NCBI GenBank assembly: GCA_011390205.1
Contig: JAABSX010000005.1
Location: 62,001-126,000 of the forward strand
Reading direction: 5' to 3'
Length of the DNA: 64,000 nucleotides
Origin: Microscillaceae bacterium
GTDB taxonomy: Bacteria > Bacteroidota > Bacteroidia > Cytophagales > Microscillaceae
The position numbers and the translations under genes are program-made. Positions within the stretch are counted from its first letter, which is position 1. Every line of letters starts with the position of its first letter. This document shows, piece after piece, positions 44,888-53,880 of the stretch. A model generated the notes under the pieces. The model made no database searches. It was not told the origin of the DNA and saw only the letters and a program-made list of their open reading frames with translations.

Positions 44888-45020
44888 TTGGATAGTATTT
44901 ATCTATGAGTACGAAATTAATAGGCGAAAATTACAATGAAATTTGAAAGCCAATGGATTTAATGTAGAGATTTGTCATGAATTTTCCACTCCATTCAAAA
45001 CAATTTCTCTCGAAAAAAGC

Positions 45021-45028
45021 TATTTTTG
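45021..45028 (+). promoter_or_regulatory. -7 box upstream of nuoD
   Basis: TATTTTTG matches TAnnTTTG and lies 24 bp before the ATG at 45053. It overlaps the alternative TTG at 45026, which argues against that upstream start. Confidence 0.5.
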
Positions 45029-45052
45029 AAAACCTTGAAAACTGATATACCC

Positions 45053-46315
45053 ATGAAGCCCAACGAACTCAATATCCCTGACGAAAGCAAACGCTCTGCT
45101 CAAAAAGAGATTCAATATGTTTTTGAGAAAGACAACCTCCTTAAATCAGAACCCAATAAATACAAACTCGAAGATTTAAAATCAGAGGAAATGATTTTGA
45201 GCATAGGGCCTCAGCACCCCTCTACACACGGTGTATTGCGGATAGAGGTCATCACCAGAGGAGAAATAGTGGTGGATGTAGTGCCTCATTTGGGCTATCT
45301 GCACCGCTGCTTTGAGAAGCATGCCGAAAGTCTGCCCTTCAATCAAATTATCCCTTATGTGGATAGAATGGATTATGTAGCTGCCATGAACTCTGAGCAT
45401 GCCTACGCAATGGGTGTAGAAAAAATGCTTGGCATCACTGAGCAAATCCCCAAAAGAGTGGAGTTTATCCGAGTTTTGGTGGCGGAGATGAACCGTTTGG
45501 CTTCTCATTTTGTGGCTTTGGGTACGTATGGGGTGGACATTGGTGCTTTTACGCCTTTCTTATGGATGATGCGAGATAGAGAACACATTATGCGTCTGCT
45601 TGAGTGGATTTGTGGGGCAAGGATGCTCTATAACTATATCTGGGTAGGAGGGCTGTTTTATGATTTGCCTGTGGGCTTTGAGGAGCGTTGTCTTGAATTT
45701 ATTAAATACCTCAAGCCCAAACTGCTAGAAACTCAAGAACTTTTGATTGAAAATAAAATCTTTATCCAGCGTACTGCCAATGTAGGCGTACTGCCGATGG
45801 GTTTGGCGATTAATTATGGTGTCTCAGGGCCTATGTTGAGGGCTTCGGGGCTAAAATATGACCTCAGGCGTGTGGACGGCTATTCTGTCTATCCTGAGCT
45901 TGAGTTTGAAATACCGATAGGCAAGGGCGAAATGGGTACGACAGGAGACTGCTGGGATCGCACTTGGGTTCGCTTGCAAGAGTGCTATGAGTCGGTGCAT
46001 ATCATCGCCCAATGCCTCGAGAGGCTCACTACTGACCACAAACGCACTCGTGATTTTGACCCACAGGCACTTGTCCCTAAGAAAATCAGACCTAAGGCGA
46101 TGGATTTTTATGTGCGTGCCGAAAACCCTAAAGGTGAACTTGGCTTTTTCTTTCGCACTGATGGGCGGAGTGATGTGCCTGTACGTTGCAAGGCCCGTTC
46201 TTGCTGTTTTAGCAATCTTTCTGTATTGCCCGAAATCTCTAGGGGTTCGATGATTGCTGATTTGATTGCCATCATTGGTTCTATTGATTTTGTGCTTGGA
46301 GAGGTGGATAGGTAG
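45053..46315 (+). CDS. nuoD: NADH-quinone oxidoreductase subunit D
   Basis: 420 residues from the ATG at 45053. The 49-kDa subunit signatures are clear: [19 protein letters not shown] with the quinone-site His, [32 protein letters not shown], and the C-terminal [24 protein letters not shown]. The subunit forms part of the quinone-binding cavity at the peripheral/membrane-arm junction of complex I. No other nuo gene is adjacent: the neighbours are an exported protein of unknown function and a methyltransferase. The N-terminal extension of about 50 residues before the first family motif is rather long and polar. Confidence 0.94.
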   Translation: MKPNELNIPDESKRSAQKEIQYVFEKDNLLKSEPNKYKLEDLKSEEMILSIGPQHPSTHGVLRIEVITRGEIVVDVVPHLGYLHRCFEKHAESLPFNQIIPYVDRMDYVAAMNSEHAYAMGVEKMLGITEQIPKRVEFIRVLVAEMNRLASHFVALGTYGVDIGAFTPFLWMMRDREHIMRLLEWICGARMLYNYIWVGGLFYDLPVGFEERCLEFIKYLKPKLLETQELLIENKIFIQRTANVGVLPMGLAINYGVSGPMLRASGLKYDLRRVDGYSVYPELEFEIPIGKGEMGTTGDCWDRTWVRLQECYESVHIIAQCLERLTTDHKRTRDFDPQALVPKKIRPKAMDFYVRAENPKGELGFFFRTDGRSDVPVRCKARSCCFSNLSVLPEISRGSMIADLIAIIGSIDFVLGEVDR

Positions 46316-46415
46316 CAGAAGGAATCAAAAATAAACTATTCTGAATCACTGCCTAAATAGCTCACTGACCATAGACTGAGGTAGCTGTAAAGTGATAAGA
46401 TTGATGATTTTTTAA

Positions 46416-46423
46416 TATCTTTG
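46416..46423 (+). promoter_or_regulatory. -7 box upstream of the zinc-ribbon methyltransferase gene
   Basis: TATCTTTG matches TAnnTTTG and lies 27 bp before the ATG at 46451. The open frame's earlier start codon (46421) falls inside this box, so translation most likely begins at 46451. Confidence 0.5.
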
Positions 46424-46450
46424 TGCATCATCACTTTAAAACAACACTCT

Positions 46451-47359
46451 ATGCTCGAGACCCTGACCCAATGCCCTATTTGTGGACATACAGAAGCACA
46501 ATTATTTACAGAAGCCCAAGATTTTACGGTAAGCCAAGAGATTTTTAAGATAGTGCAGTGCCAAGAATGTACTTTTTGCTATACCAACCCTCGCCCTGAT
46601 TTTAAGAGTATTGCCAAATATTATGACTCGGAGGCATACATTTCTCATAGCAATACCAAAAAAGGGCTTACGAGCCGACTGTATCAGTGGGTAAGACAAA
46701 GTGCCTTGAAAGAAAAAAGTCAGTTGGTAGCACGGTTAAGTGGTTTTCACCCCGAAAAACAACTGAAAATCTTAGACTATGGCTGCGGCACGGGGGAGTT
46801 TCTGAATACTTGCCGAAAAGAAGGCTGGAGAATAGATGGCGTAGAACCCAACCAAGCCGCTAGACAACAAGCAGAGAAACTCACAGGGCTATTTATCCAA
46901 GAAGATTTATTTTCTGAACACTTCACCACAGAAAGCTATTCGGTGATTACACTTTGGCATGTGCTTGAGCATGTGCATGCCTTGCAAGAAACCTTAGAAA
47001 GACTCAAGAGCCTACTTTGCCCTGAGGGGATATTGTTGCTTGCGCTTCCAAACCGCAAAACTTGGGAGGCTCAAAAATTTGGGAGCTACTGGGCGGCTTA
47101 TGATGTGCCACGGCATTTGTATCACTTTTCACCCACAGATGTAGCAAACCTTGCCAAGAAACATCACTTCGAGATACAAGAAATGCTTCCGATGTATTAT
47201 GATGCTTATTATGTCAGCCTGCTGAGTGAAAAGTACAAAAGCCAAAAGACCAATTTTTTCAAAGGCTTCTGGCAGGGGTGGCAATCTAACCAGCACGCCA
47301 AAAAAACAAACCAATACTCAAGCTTAATATATGTTTTGAAGAAAAAAGCACAGTCTTAA
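46451..47359 (+). CDS. Class I SAM methyltransferase with N-terminal zinc ribbon
   Basis: About 302 residues. The N-terminus has two Cys pairs, CPICG and CQEC, forming a small zinc ribbon. The central methyltransferase shows ILDYGCGTGEFLNTCRKEG, a ribose-binding IDGVEPNQAARQQA, the motif IV-like VITLWHVLEHVHALQE and LLALPNRKTWEAQKFG. The GxxWxAYDVPRHLYHF segment is common in methyltransferases of cell-surface sugar and polyketide-like pathways. The substrate is not identifiable, and no glycosyltransferase genes are adjacent. It is convergent with the small basic-protein gene (14 bp gap). Confidence 0.85.
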   Translation: MLETLTQCPICGHTEAQLFTEAQDFTVSQEIFKIVQCQECTFCYTNPRPDFKSIAKYYDSEAYISHSNTKKGLTSRLYQWVRQSALKEKSQLVARLSGFHPEKQLKILDYGCGTGEFLNTCRKEGWRIDGVEPNQAARQQAEKLTGLFIQEDLFSEHFTTESYSVITLWHVLEHVHALQETLERLKSLLCPEGILLLALPNRKTWEAQKFGSYWAAYDVPRHLYHFSPTDVANLAKKHHFEIQEMLPMYYDAYYVSLLSEKYKSQKTNFFKGFWQGWQSNQHAKKTNQYSSLIYVLKKKAQS

Positions 47360-47373
47360 TGCACTTGTGATGT

Positions 47374-47550
47374 TTATAGGTCTTGTTGTTCTTCGGTCAT
47401 ATTACGAAGCATGGCCTTTACATAATGCCGATTGCGTCTGTTTTTACGAGATTTGGCACGCTTGGCTTGGCGTTTGTCCACTACATAATCTTCAAAATCT
47501 GAAGCCTTCTGGATTTGATGTGTTTTATTGATTTTAGTACGCTTAGGCAT
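47374..47550 (-). CDS. Small highly basic protein
   Basis: 58 residues from the ATG at 47550 (MPKRTKINKTHQIQKASD). The centre is very rich in Lys, Arg and Asn (DKRQAKRAKSRKNRRNRHYV) and the tail is acidic (MTEEQQDL). I do not recognise a named family. Composition suggests a nucleic-acid- or ribosome-associated protein. The open frame extends far upstream, but that part is AT-rich and reads as non-coding. It is divergent from the Nudix gene, with 171 bp between. Confidence 0.6.
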   Translation of the reverse strand: MPKRTKINKTHQIQKASDFEDYVVDKRQAKRAKSRKNRRNRHYVKAMLRNMTEEQQDL

Positions 47551-47721
47551 ATAAGCAATGATTTTTTTGATGAGGTGTATATTTTTTTGTAACTTATTGC
47601 TTGTCAGTGTTTTATACTTTAAAAAACAACATAAACTGATTTCGGACACTCCATACACTTGATGACAGCATAGAAATATTTTGAATACATAAAAAGTTTT
47701 AACTCTCAAAAAAACAGACAA

Positions 47722-48216
47722 ATGCACCCAATTAAAAAAGAAATACAAGCGGTCTTTGGGAATAGACTCAGAATACGGGTCAGTGGGATACTGATAGAAA
47801 ATGAGCAAGTACTAATGGTGAAGCACAACCATATCGGCATGGAAGGCTATCTCTGGGCAGCCCCAGGCGGCGGCTTAAAGTATGCCGAATCTGCACATGA
47901 GGGGCTTCAAAGAGAATTTAGAGAAGAAACAGGCTTGGAAATATTCATACAAAGATTTTTATTTGTAAATGAATACCTAGAGCCTCCACTGCATGCCATA
48001 GAGCTTTTTTTTGAGGTAAAACAAGTGGCAGGAACGCTGCAAAAAGGAGCAGACCCTGAGATGCCCCAAGATGCTCAGATGATTCAGGAAGTGAGATTTT
48101 TAAGCATTGAAGAGATTCAGCAGGAAAATCTCTCAAATTTGCACCAAGTTTTTCGGAATATTCCAAAAATTTCTTTTATTTTGAAAAAAAAAGGGTATTA
48201 TTACTCAAATAACTAA
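47722..48216 (+). CDS. Nudix hydrolase
   Basis: A 164-residue Nudix enzyme. The Nudix box is complete: a Gly-rich start GGGLKYAESAHEGL followed by QREFREETGL, with all metal-binding Glu present. N-terminal strands (RIRVSGILIENEQVLMVKHN) and YLWAAPGGG are typical of small nucleoside-diphosphate-X hydrolases. The last residues (ISFILKKKGYYYSNN) form a short basic tail. It stands alone, 45 bp ahead of the next gene on the same strand. The substrate is unknown. Confidence 0.92.
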   Translation: MHPIKKEIQAVFGNRLRIRVSGILIENEQVLMVKHNHIGMEGYLWAAPGGGLKYAESAHEGLQREFREETGLEIFIQRFLFVNEYLEPPLHAIELFFEVKQVAGTLQKGADPEMPQDAQMIQEVRFLSIEEIQQENLSNLHQVFRNIPKISFILKKKGYYYSNN

Positions 48217-48261
48217 AAAATTAGGTTTCTGATTCACTAACAAATTTAATTGATTAATACA

Positions 48262-49032
48262 ATGATAACAAGAATAATTACCGCAGTTTTAGTGATTGCT
48301 TCTCTCTTCCTTGCGTATTTGCTCTACAGCAATGTTAAAGGCCCCGTAGATGAAAAGCAATACATCAGCAGTATTGAGAAGCAAAACATCGCCAAACTCA
48401 AATTTGTAAGAGATTTACAAGGCATGTATCTCAGTAAGTATGGCAAATACTGCGGCAACTGGGACGAACTCACCAAGTTTGCCCAATCTGGACAAGTGCC
48501 TAACATACAGATTACAGAAAAAGCCTACCTAGATGATGGCAGCGGTCAAGAAAAAGTAAAACAAGTTATCGATACACTCGGAATGATTTCGGTCAGTGAC
48601 AGTTTGTCCTCACAATACCCCAATATAAACATTGGCCAAATCAGCAAGGCTGCTGGCACCAATAAGCAGTTTACACTCTATGCAGGTGTCGTAACCTCTG
48701 GAAATGTATCTCTCAATGTATTTGAAGTAAGAGATGAATACCCCATCAACCCTGAAAGAGGTGCTCAATTTAATGACAAAGAAGAGCCTTACTCTGTAAC
48801 AAGCCTTATCAAACATTTTACTAAAAGATCAGAAGAAGTTACCCAAGAGGCCATCGAGATACAAAGAAAAATGAAAGGCAAAACAGACAAAGAAAATCAA
48901 GGACTACAAGAAGAACTAGACGAAGTTAGCAAATACATTAACCTGTATAGCAAAAGAATCGAGCAATTAGAATCTGCGCCTTTGCGTGTAGGCTCTCGCA
49001 CTGAGGCAAGCACCGCAGGCAACTGGGAATAA
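48262..49032 (+). CDS. Membrane-anchored protein of unknown function
   Basis: 256 residues from the ATG at 48262. One N-terminal membrane segment (IITAVLVIASLFLAYLLYSNV) is followed by an extracytoplasmic domain. It starts with a helical part (EKQYISSIEKQNIAKLKFVR), a region YGKYCGNWDELTKF and a C-terminal coiled coil (about 190-240). The opening resembles a pilin-like N-terminal helix followed by a small domain, but a prepilin cleavage site is not evident. I do not recognise the family. A strong terminator follows at 49049-49085. Confidence 0.7.
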   Translation: MITRIITAVLVIASLFLAYLLYSNVKGPVDEKQYISSIEKQNIAKLKFVRDLQGMYLSKYGKYCGNWDELTKFAQSGQVPNIQITEKAYLDDGSGQEKVKQVIDTLGMISVSDSLSSQYPNINIGQISKAAGTNKQFTLYAGVVTSGNVSLNVFEVRDEYPINPERGAQFNDKEEPYSVTSLIKHFTKRSEEVTQEAIEIQRKMKGKTDKENQGLQEELDEVSKYINLYSKRIEQLESAPLRVGSRTEASTAGNWE

Positions 49033-49048
49033 AACCCTAAAGACAAAG

Positions 49049-49085
49049 GCATGTATGACACTAGAAAAGCATACATGCTTTTTTT
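49049..49085 (+). terminator. Intrinsic terminator after the membrane-anchored protein gene
   Basis: GCATGTATG pairs with CATACATGC over a 12-base loop and is followed by seven T. Confidence 0.85.
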
Positions 49086-49174
49086 ATACACTACTTTACT
49101 TTGAGTAAGATTTTGAGTAATAATTTTAAAGCATCAAACCCTCGCTTCTTTCAGATACACAACCCTCAATTAGT

Positions 49175-50080
49175 ATGATACAATCCGACAAAACAGATAA
49201 ACTCTACAAGCTCGATACCTATATTAAATCTGATAAATTTGATGTAGAAGATATGAGCTACTATCAATTATGTATCTCACTGAGCCGCGAGCATTTTAGA
49301 TTTTGTGCCATCAATACACTAGACCACCAGTGTCTTTTGCTGCAAGAGTATAGATTTTTTACCCGCTTAGATACTGACGAGCTTCTGAGCACCCTGAACC
49401 GTGTCTATGACAATGACATGTTTTTGAAAGCCAATTTTTGGAAAGGAATTAGCATTATTCAAAAAGAGCAGCCTTTTACCCTTGTGCCTCAGGCACTCTT
49501 TGAAGCAAGTGCACCTGAGAGATACCTACAGCTTGTCAAGCCCAAAACAGACAAAGAATATTTAGTGAGCAATCCACAAGAGCGGCTAGAGGCAGTCAGC
49601 TTATCTTACGTAGATGTCAAAGTAAAACAGTGGTTTGCTCAGACTTATCCTATGCGTGATATTCAATTTGTGCACCAGACTACTGCTTTTTTGGAAGGAA
49701 TATACCAGAAATTTCCTCATAGTGAAGGCACTAGCAGCCATATTTTTGTGGAGAACAATCACTTTATGATGGCAATCATCAGAGAAGGAGAGCTAGAGTT
49801 TTGCAATGTGTTCTCTTACCGTGATGCCAATGATTTTATATACTATGCCTTGTTTGTATTTGACGAATTAAGACTCTCTAGAGAAAACAGCCCACTCTAT
49901 ATCTATGGAAATGTTGACCCTATCTCGGCAATTTACCAAAAGCTCCAAACTTACTTTGGAGCTGTAGAGCTGCTTACAGAAAACCCTGAATGGATTAATT
50001 TTGAATACCTTTTTGAAGACATTCCCAATTATCACTATTTTGACCTTTACAGCCTTTATTTACTGAGAGATTCTTTGTAA
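49175..50080 (+). CDS. DUF3822-type protein
   Basis: 301 residues without signal peptide or TM. The pattern LCISLSREHFRFCAINTLDHQCLLLQEYRF at the N-terminus and the later HIFVENNHFMMAII and LYIYGNVDP suggest two actin-like (ASKHA-type) subdomains, as in the DUF3822 family of Bacteroidetes. In relatives it is often encoded near pyrE, coaD or rsmD; here pyrE is about 0.75 kb away. Biochemical role unknown. Its end overlaps the convergent Nudix gene by 25 bp. Confidence 0.72.
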   Translation: MIQSDKTDKLYKLDTYIKSDKFDVEDMSYYQLCISLSREHFRFCAINTLDHQCLLLQEYRFFTRLDTDELLSTLNRVYDNDMFLKANFWKGISIIQKEQPFTLVPQALFEASAPERYLQLVKPKTDKEYLVSNPQERLEAVSLSYVDVKVKQWFAQTYPMRDIQFVHQTTAFLEGIYQKFPHSEGTSSHIFVENNHFMMAIIREGELEFCNVFSYRDANDFIYYALFVFDELRLSRENSPLYIYGNVDPISAIYQKLQTYFGAVELLTENPEWINFEYLFEDIPNYHYFDLYSLYLLRDSL

Positions 50081-50736
50081 TCTTGATAAACACACCTGAT
50101 AGACTCATAAGAGTTTTGAAGTGATGCCTCTATCTGTGGGTCTTGCATCCAAGCAAGCTCCTCTATACTTTCAGACTTTTGGGGCTTCATCTTAGATTCA
50201 TCAAGGCAATCCATCGCAAACCATCGGGTTTTTTTCAGAATCTGTGTCCGCCCCATCGTATAGTTGTGCCATGTAGTGCCTATTTTTTCTCGGATTCTTA
50301 CTTTCACGTTGCATTCTTCTTCTACTTCACGCAGTGCGGCGGCCCTGAATTTTTCTCCTGCATCTAGTTTTCCCTTAGGAAAATCCCATTTTCCTAGACG
50401 ATACATCAGCAAAAGCTCTTCACTGTTTTTTCGCTTCACCAAACCTCCTGCTGCTTTGAGTATCTTGAAAGAACCCTTCACCATTCGTTTCACCACCTTA
50501 AAATTACTCACCCTTAACTCTATTCTTTTTATTTGCTCAAATTTATGTTCTAGGGTAAGTTGTAGCAGTTCTCTCACATCTTTCTCCTGTGCATTTTGAA
50601 TCAAAATAACCCCTCTCAGGTTATTGTATTTGATAATGCTTTCTTTTAAATCCAGTATTATCTCAAAATCAGACGCATTTACGTCTTCTGTTTGAGGTTT
50701 TAGCACAATGTGCATATCATTTATAAAAAGATTCAT
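50056..50736 (-). CDS. Nudix hydrolase with N-terminal extension
   Basis: 226 residues. The N-terminal 95 residues (MNLFINDMHIVLKPQ onward) form a separate domain of unknown function. The Nudix domain follows with GGLVKRKN, LGKWDFPKGKLDAGE and a complete box ending ALREVEEECNV. The FPKGKLDAGE form is common in diadenosine-polyphosphate and nucleoside-diphosphate-sugar hydrolases. It is divergent from pyrE (88 bp) and overlaps the DUF3822 gene tail-to-tail. A Nudix gene next to pyrE is a recurring arrangement in Bacteroidetes. Confidence 0.88.
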   Translation of the reverse strand: MNLFINDMHIVLKPQTEDVNASDFEIILDLKESIIKYNNLRGVILIQNAQEKDVRELLQLTLEHKFEQIKRIELRVSNFKVVKRMVKGSFKILKAAGGLVKRKNSEELLLMYRLGKWDFPKGKLDAGEKFRAAALREVEEECNVKVRIREKIGTTWHNYTMGRTQILKKTRWFAMDCLDESKMKPQKSESIEELAWMQDPQIEASLQNSYESIRCVYQDYKESLSK

Positions 50737-50824
50737 AGGCTATGCTTATATTTGTAAGCGATTTTTTAACAAATGCAAAAAAAACACAATACTTGATAAA
50801 TCCTAAATTTTAAGCCTTAATTAT

Positions 50825-51469
50825 ATGACTAATTCTACAAACTTATCCGAAGCTGTTGCCAATATGCTCTTAGATGTACAGGCCGTACAGTTTAGTTTTA
50901 AAAAACCCTTCCAATGGAGTTCGGGCTGGCAATCACCCATTTACTGTGATAGCCGCCTGACCATCTCATACCCTGAGATTAGAAGCCAAATCACTCAAGG
51001 ATTTATCCAACTCATACAAGCACAATTTCCAGATGTAGAAGTCATCGCAGGGGTAGCTACGGCCGGAGTGCCACAGGCTGCATTGCTTGCAGCACAGCTT
51101 CACCTCCCAATGCTGTATGTGCGGGCAAAAGCCAAAGGACACGGGCGAGAAAACTTGATAGAAGGGCTTGTCAAAAAAGGGCAAAAAGCAGTCTTGATAG
51201 AAGATATCTATTCCACGGGCAAAAGCACCATTCAGGCGGCACAAGCACTCAGAGAAGCGGGAATAGAGGTACTGGGTTCTGTAGCCATCCTTACCTATGG
51301 TTTTGAGTTTGCAAAGACACAATTTGAAGAAAATGACCTTCTCTTTTATACCTTGACAGACTATACCAAACTTTTGGTAGAGGTCTTTAAGCGTGAGGGT
51401 GTGAGCGAAGAAACAATGGCTTCTCTGCACGAGTGGCGTAGAAATCCTGAAAAATGGCGACCTGAGTAA
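50825..51469 (+). CDS. pyrE: Orotate phosphoribosyltransferase
   Basis: A 214-residue type I phosphoribosyltransferase. The PRPP-binding motif AVLIEDIYSTGKST is complete, and the flexible catalytic loop with VRAKAKGHGRENLIEG is present. The N-terminal FKKPFQWSSGWQSPIYCDSR is typical of PyrE. It converts orotate and PRPP to OMP, the substrate of PyrF. Length is normal. A long hairpin follows its stop and separates it from the convergent fahA gene. Confidence 0.96.
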   Translation: MTNSTNLSEAVANMLLDVQAVQFSFKKPFQWSSGWQSPIYCDSRLTISYPEIRSQITQGFIQLIQAQFPDVEVIAGVATAGVPQAALLAAQLHLPMLYVRAKAKGHGRENLIEGLVKKGQKAVLIEDIYSTGKSTIQAAQALREAGIEVLGSVAILTYGFEFAKTQFEENDLLFYTLTDYTKLLVEVFKREGVSEETMASLHEWRRNPEKWRPE

Positions 51470-51501
51470 GTATTTATTTTTTTGTGAAATACTGTAAATA
51501 A

Positions 51502-51551
51502 CAAAGGCTTCTCCCTTTTCAGCCTACTCTGCTGAGGGGGGGAAGCCTTTG
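51502..51551. terminator. Long hairpin between convergent pyrE and fahA
   Basis: A 14 bp stem with one G-U pair (CAAAGGCTTC core) continues through wobble pairs into a TCAGC/GCTGA inner stem and a 7-base loop. It probably terminates both transcripts, although neither side has a strong T tract. Confidence 0.7.
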
Positions 51552-51566
51552 CTTCTCTAAAACTGA

Positions 51567-52820
51567 TTACTCCGCAGGCAAAATCTTTCCGCTGACTTCT
51601 CCAAAACCCACTCTGATGCCTTCTTTCTCAGCAAAACCTCTCAGGGTAAGGGTATCACGGTCTTGGATAAACCTTCGCTCAGTGCCATCAGGCATAGTGA
51701 TGGGCTTTGTGCCTCGCCAAGTAAGCTCTAGCATAGAGCCGTAGCTGCTTGGCTCTTTTCCGCTAATCGTGCCTGAAGCACACATATCACCCACATTAAA
51801 ATTACAACCATTGACACTGTGGTGGGCCAACTGCTGGCACATATTCCAGTACATATATTTAAAGTTGCTTTTAGAAATGATTTTTTCCTCTCCACCCTCA
51901 GGCTTAAGCCCTACTTCTAGCTGTATGTCATAGTTTTTTAGACCCTCAGATTTAAGATAATCCAGCACTTCGGGCTCTTGGGCAGGGCCAGACACACGAA
52001 ATGGCTCAAGGGCTTCTAGTGGCACAAGCCAAGGAGAGATAGAGGAAGCAAAACTTTTGGCAAGGAAAGGTCCTAAGGGTACATACTCCCATTTTTGAAT
52101 ATCTCTAGCTGACCAATCATTGAAAAGTACCATTCCAAAGATGTATTCTTCGGCCTGAGAAGTAGTGATTCTTTCGCCTAGTTGCGTACTTTTACCTACC
52201 ACAAAGGCCATTTCTAGCTCAAAATCTAACAAACGACAGGGTTGAAAAGTAGGCATTTCGGCATCATCTGCTTTGCTCTGCCCCCAAGGGCGGCGAATCT
52301 CTGTGCCCGAAATCACAATAGAACTTGCACGCCCATGATAGCCCACAGGTAAGTGCCTCCAGTTGGGCAAAAGGGCATTTTCGGGGTCTCTAAACATTGT
52401 CCCGACATTGGTGGCATGCTCTATGCTAGAATAAAAATCTGTGTAATCTCCTATCTTGACAGGCAAGTGCATCTTCACTTCTGATTGTGGCAAAAGGACT
52501 TTTTTAGAATGCTTGACTAGTTCTGTTTCCTCTTTACTCAGTAGTTGGGTGAGTTTTTGTCTAATGGCAGAGGTAAGTGATTTTCCCAGAGCGATAAAAT
52601 CGTTTAAAAATTCTGCTTCAAAAAATCCTTTTGCCAACTTGAATTCATCCAAAAAGCCTAGTTCTTGAACCTTTGCCAAATCAAGCACCTCGTTGCCAAT
52701 CGCTACGCCTATTCGCTTGCTGTGCTGAGGGCTTGAAAAAATACCATAAGGCAGGTTATAAATAGAGAAATCACTTTGGGCAGGCACATCTACCCAAGAT
52801 TTGAAAGCTACATCATTCAT
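51567..52820 (-). CDS. fahA: Fumarylacetoacetase
   Basis: 417 residues. The N-terminal SH3-like part (FSIYNLPYGIFSS) and the C-terminal hydrolase domain are both present. Motifs include DYTDFYSSIEHATNVGTMFR, LPNWRHLPVGYHGRASS, CRLLDFELEMAFVVGK and the metal-ligand region FGMVLFNDWSARDIQKWEYV. It cleaves fumarylacetoacetate to fumarate and acetoacetate, the last step of tyrosine and phenylalanine breakdown via homogentisate. No other gene of the pathway is adjacent. Length is as expected. Confidence 0.95.
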   Translation of the reverse strand: MNDVAFKSWVDVPAQSDFSIYNLPYGIFSSPQHSKRIGVAIGNEVLDLAKVQELGFLDEFKLAKGFFEAEFLNDFIALGKSLTSAIRQKLTQLLSKEETELVKHSKKVLLPQSEVKMHLPVKIGDYTDFYSSIEHATNVGTMFRDPENALLPNWRHLPVGYHGRASSIVISGTEIRRPWGQSKADDAEMPTFQPCRLLDFELEMAFVVGKSTQLGERITTSQAEEYIFGMVLFNDWSARDIQKWEYVPLGPFLAKSFASSISPWLVPLEALEPFRVSGPAQEPEVLDYLKSEGLKNYDIQLEVGLKPEGGEEKIISKSNFKYMYWNMCQQLAHHSVNGCNFNVGDMCASGTISGKEPSSYGSMLELTWRGTKPITMPDGTERRFIQDRDTLTLRGFAEKEGIRVGFGEVSGKILPAE

Positions 52821-52907
52821 TGTTTTTTAATTTTAGGTTGCTTAAATATACTTGAAATCATACAAAATAACTAGCCAAAGGCATTGTTTGCCGCATTGCC
52901 CCTGTGA

Positions 52908-53759
52908 TTAGACCCCAAAAATCACATTGTCAAGCAGCCTTACCTCTCCTAAATAAGCTGCTATACACAGGGCTACTTCTTTGACATTGTCTAGGTTTTC
53001 AATCGGAAGCAAGGTAAATCTATCGACTATCTCAAAATACTCTATCCTCAGGCCCGCCTCTTCAAAATGCTTGTGTACTAGGTTTTTTATTTCCTCAATG
53101 CTGTTTTTTCGGACCTGAATAACTTCTCTAGCACTGAAAAGTGTATCAGGGATGAGCTTAGCCGCTATCCGCTCTGAGGGAGAGAGGCGGCGGTTTCGTG
53201 AAGACATGGCCAGCCCGTCTTCTTCACGGATGGTAGGGCAGATGACCAGCTCTAGGTCAAAGGCAAGGTCTTGGACAAGGCGATGGATAATGCGTGTTTG
53301 TTGTAAATCCTTTTGCCCAAAATAAGCACGGGTAGGCTTTACAAGGTGAAATAACTTAGAAACCACCATAGCGACACCATTGAAATGCCCTGGCCTAAAA
53401 TGCCCCTCCATGACCTGCTCCAGGTAGCCAAAATCAAATTTGAGCAGGGCAGGCGCAGGATACATCACTTGGTCATTGGGCAAAAAGACGTGCAAATTGC
53501 TGAATTTTTGGAGCTGTGCAAGGTCATTTTCAAAATCTCTAGGATATTTTGCCAAGTCTTGGGCATTGTTAAACTGTGTAGGGTTTACATAAATGCTACA
53601 AATCACTTGGTCATTTTCCTGAAGGGCTCTTTCTATAAGTGCCAGATGCCCCTGATGCAAAGCACCCATAGTAGGCACGAAACCCAGTGAAAGCCCACTT
53701 TGGAGAAGTGATTGACGAAAAGAATGCAGCGTAGATAAATTTTCAAAAACTTGTAACAT
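52908..53759 (-). CDS. panC: Pantothenate synthetase
   Basis: 283 residues of the adenylate-forming class I nucleotidyltransferase fold. Key motifs are the PTMGALHQGHLALI ATP-binding HxGH, SIYVNPTQFN, and the later YFGQKDLQQTRII and SSRNRRLS with the KMSKS-like function. It joins pantoate and beta-alanine to give pantothenate, the coenzyme A precursor. panB and panD are not adjacent. It is divergent from the GT5-like gene with a 121 bp spacer, the usual order in Bacteroidetes. Confidence 0.96.
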   Translation of the reverse strand: MLQVFENLSTLHSFRQSLLQSGLSLGFVPTMGALHQGHLALIERALQENDQVICSIYVNPTQFNNAQDLAKYPRDFENDLAQLQKFSNLHVFLPNDQVMYPAPALLKFDFGYLEQVMEGHFRPGHFNGVAMVVSKLFHLVKPTRAYFGQKDLQQTRIIHRLVQDLAFDLELVICPTIREEDGLAMSSRNRRLSPSERIAAKLIPDTLFSAREVIQVRKNSIEEIKNLVHKHFEEAGLRIEYFEIVDRFTLLPIENLDNVKEVALCIAAYLGEVRLLDNVIFGV

Positions 53760-53835
53760 ACATCTATCAATAAATTTACAAATGCCTCAAAGCTAGTGAT
53801 ATATGACTAAAAATAGAAATCTTATATTTTTTTTG

Positions 53836-53843
53836 TAATTTTG
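53836..53843 (+). promoter_or_regulatory. -7 box upstream of the GT5-like gene
   Basis: TAATTTTG matches TAnnTTTG and lies 37 bp before the start codon at 53881. No good -33 element is visible. Confidence 0.45.
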
Positions 53844-53880
53844 CAATCTATTTTAAATGTGATTCTAAATCTTATCGAGA

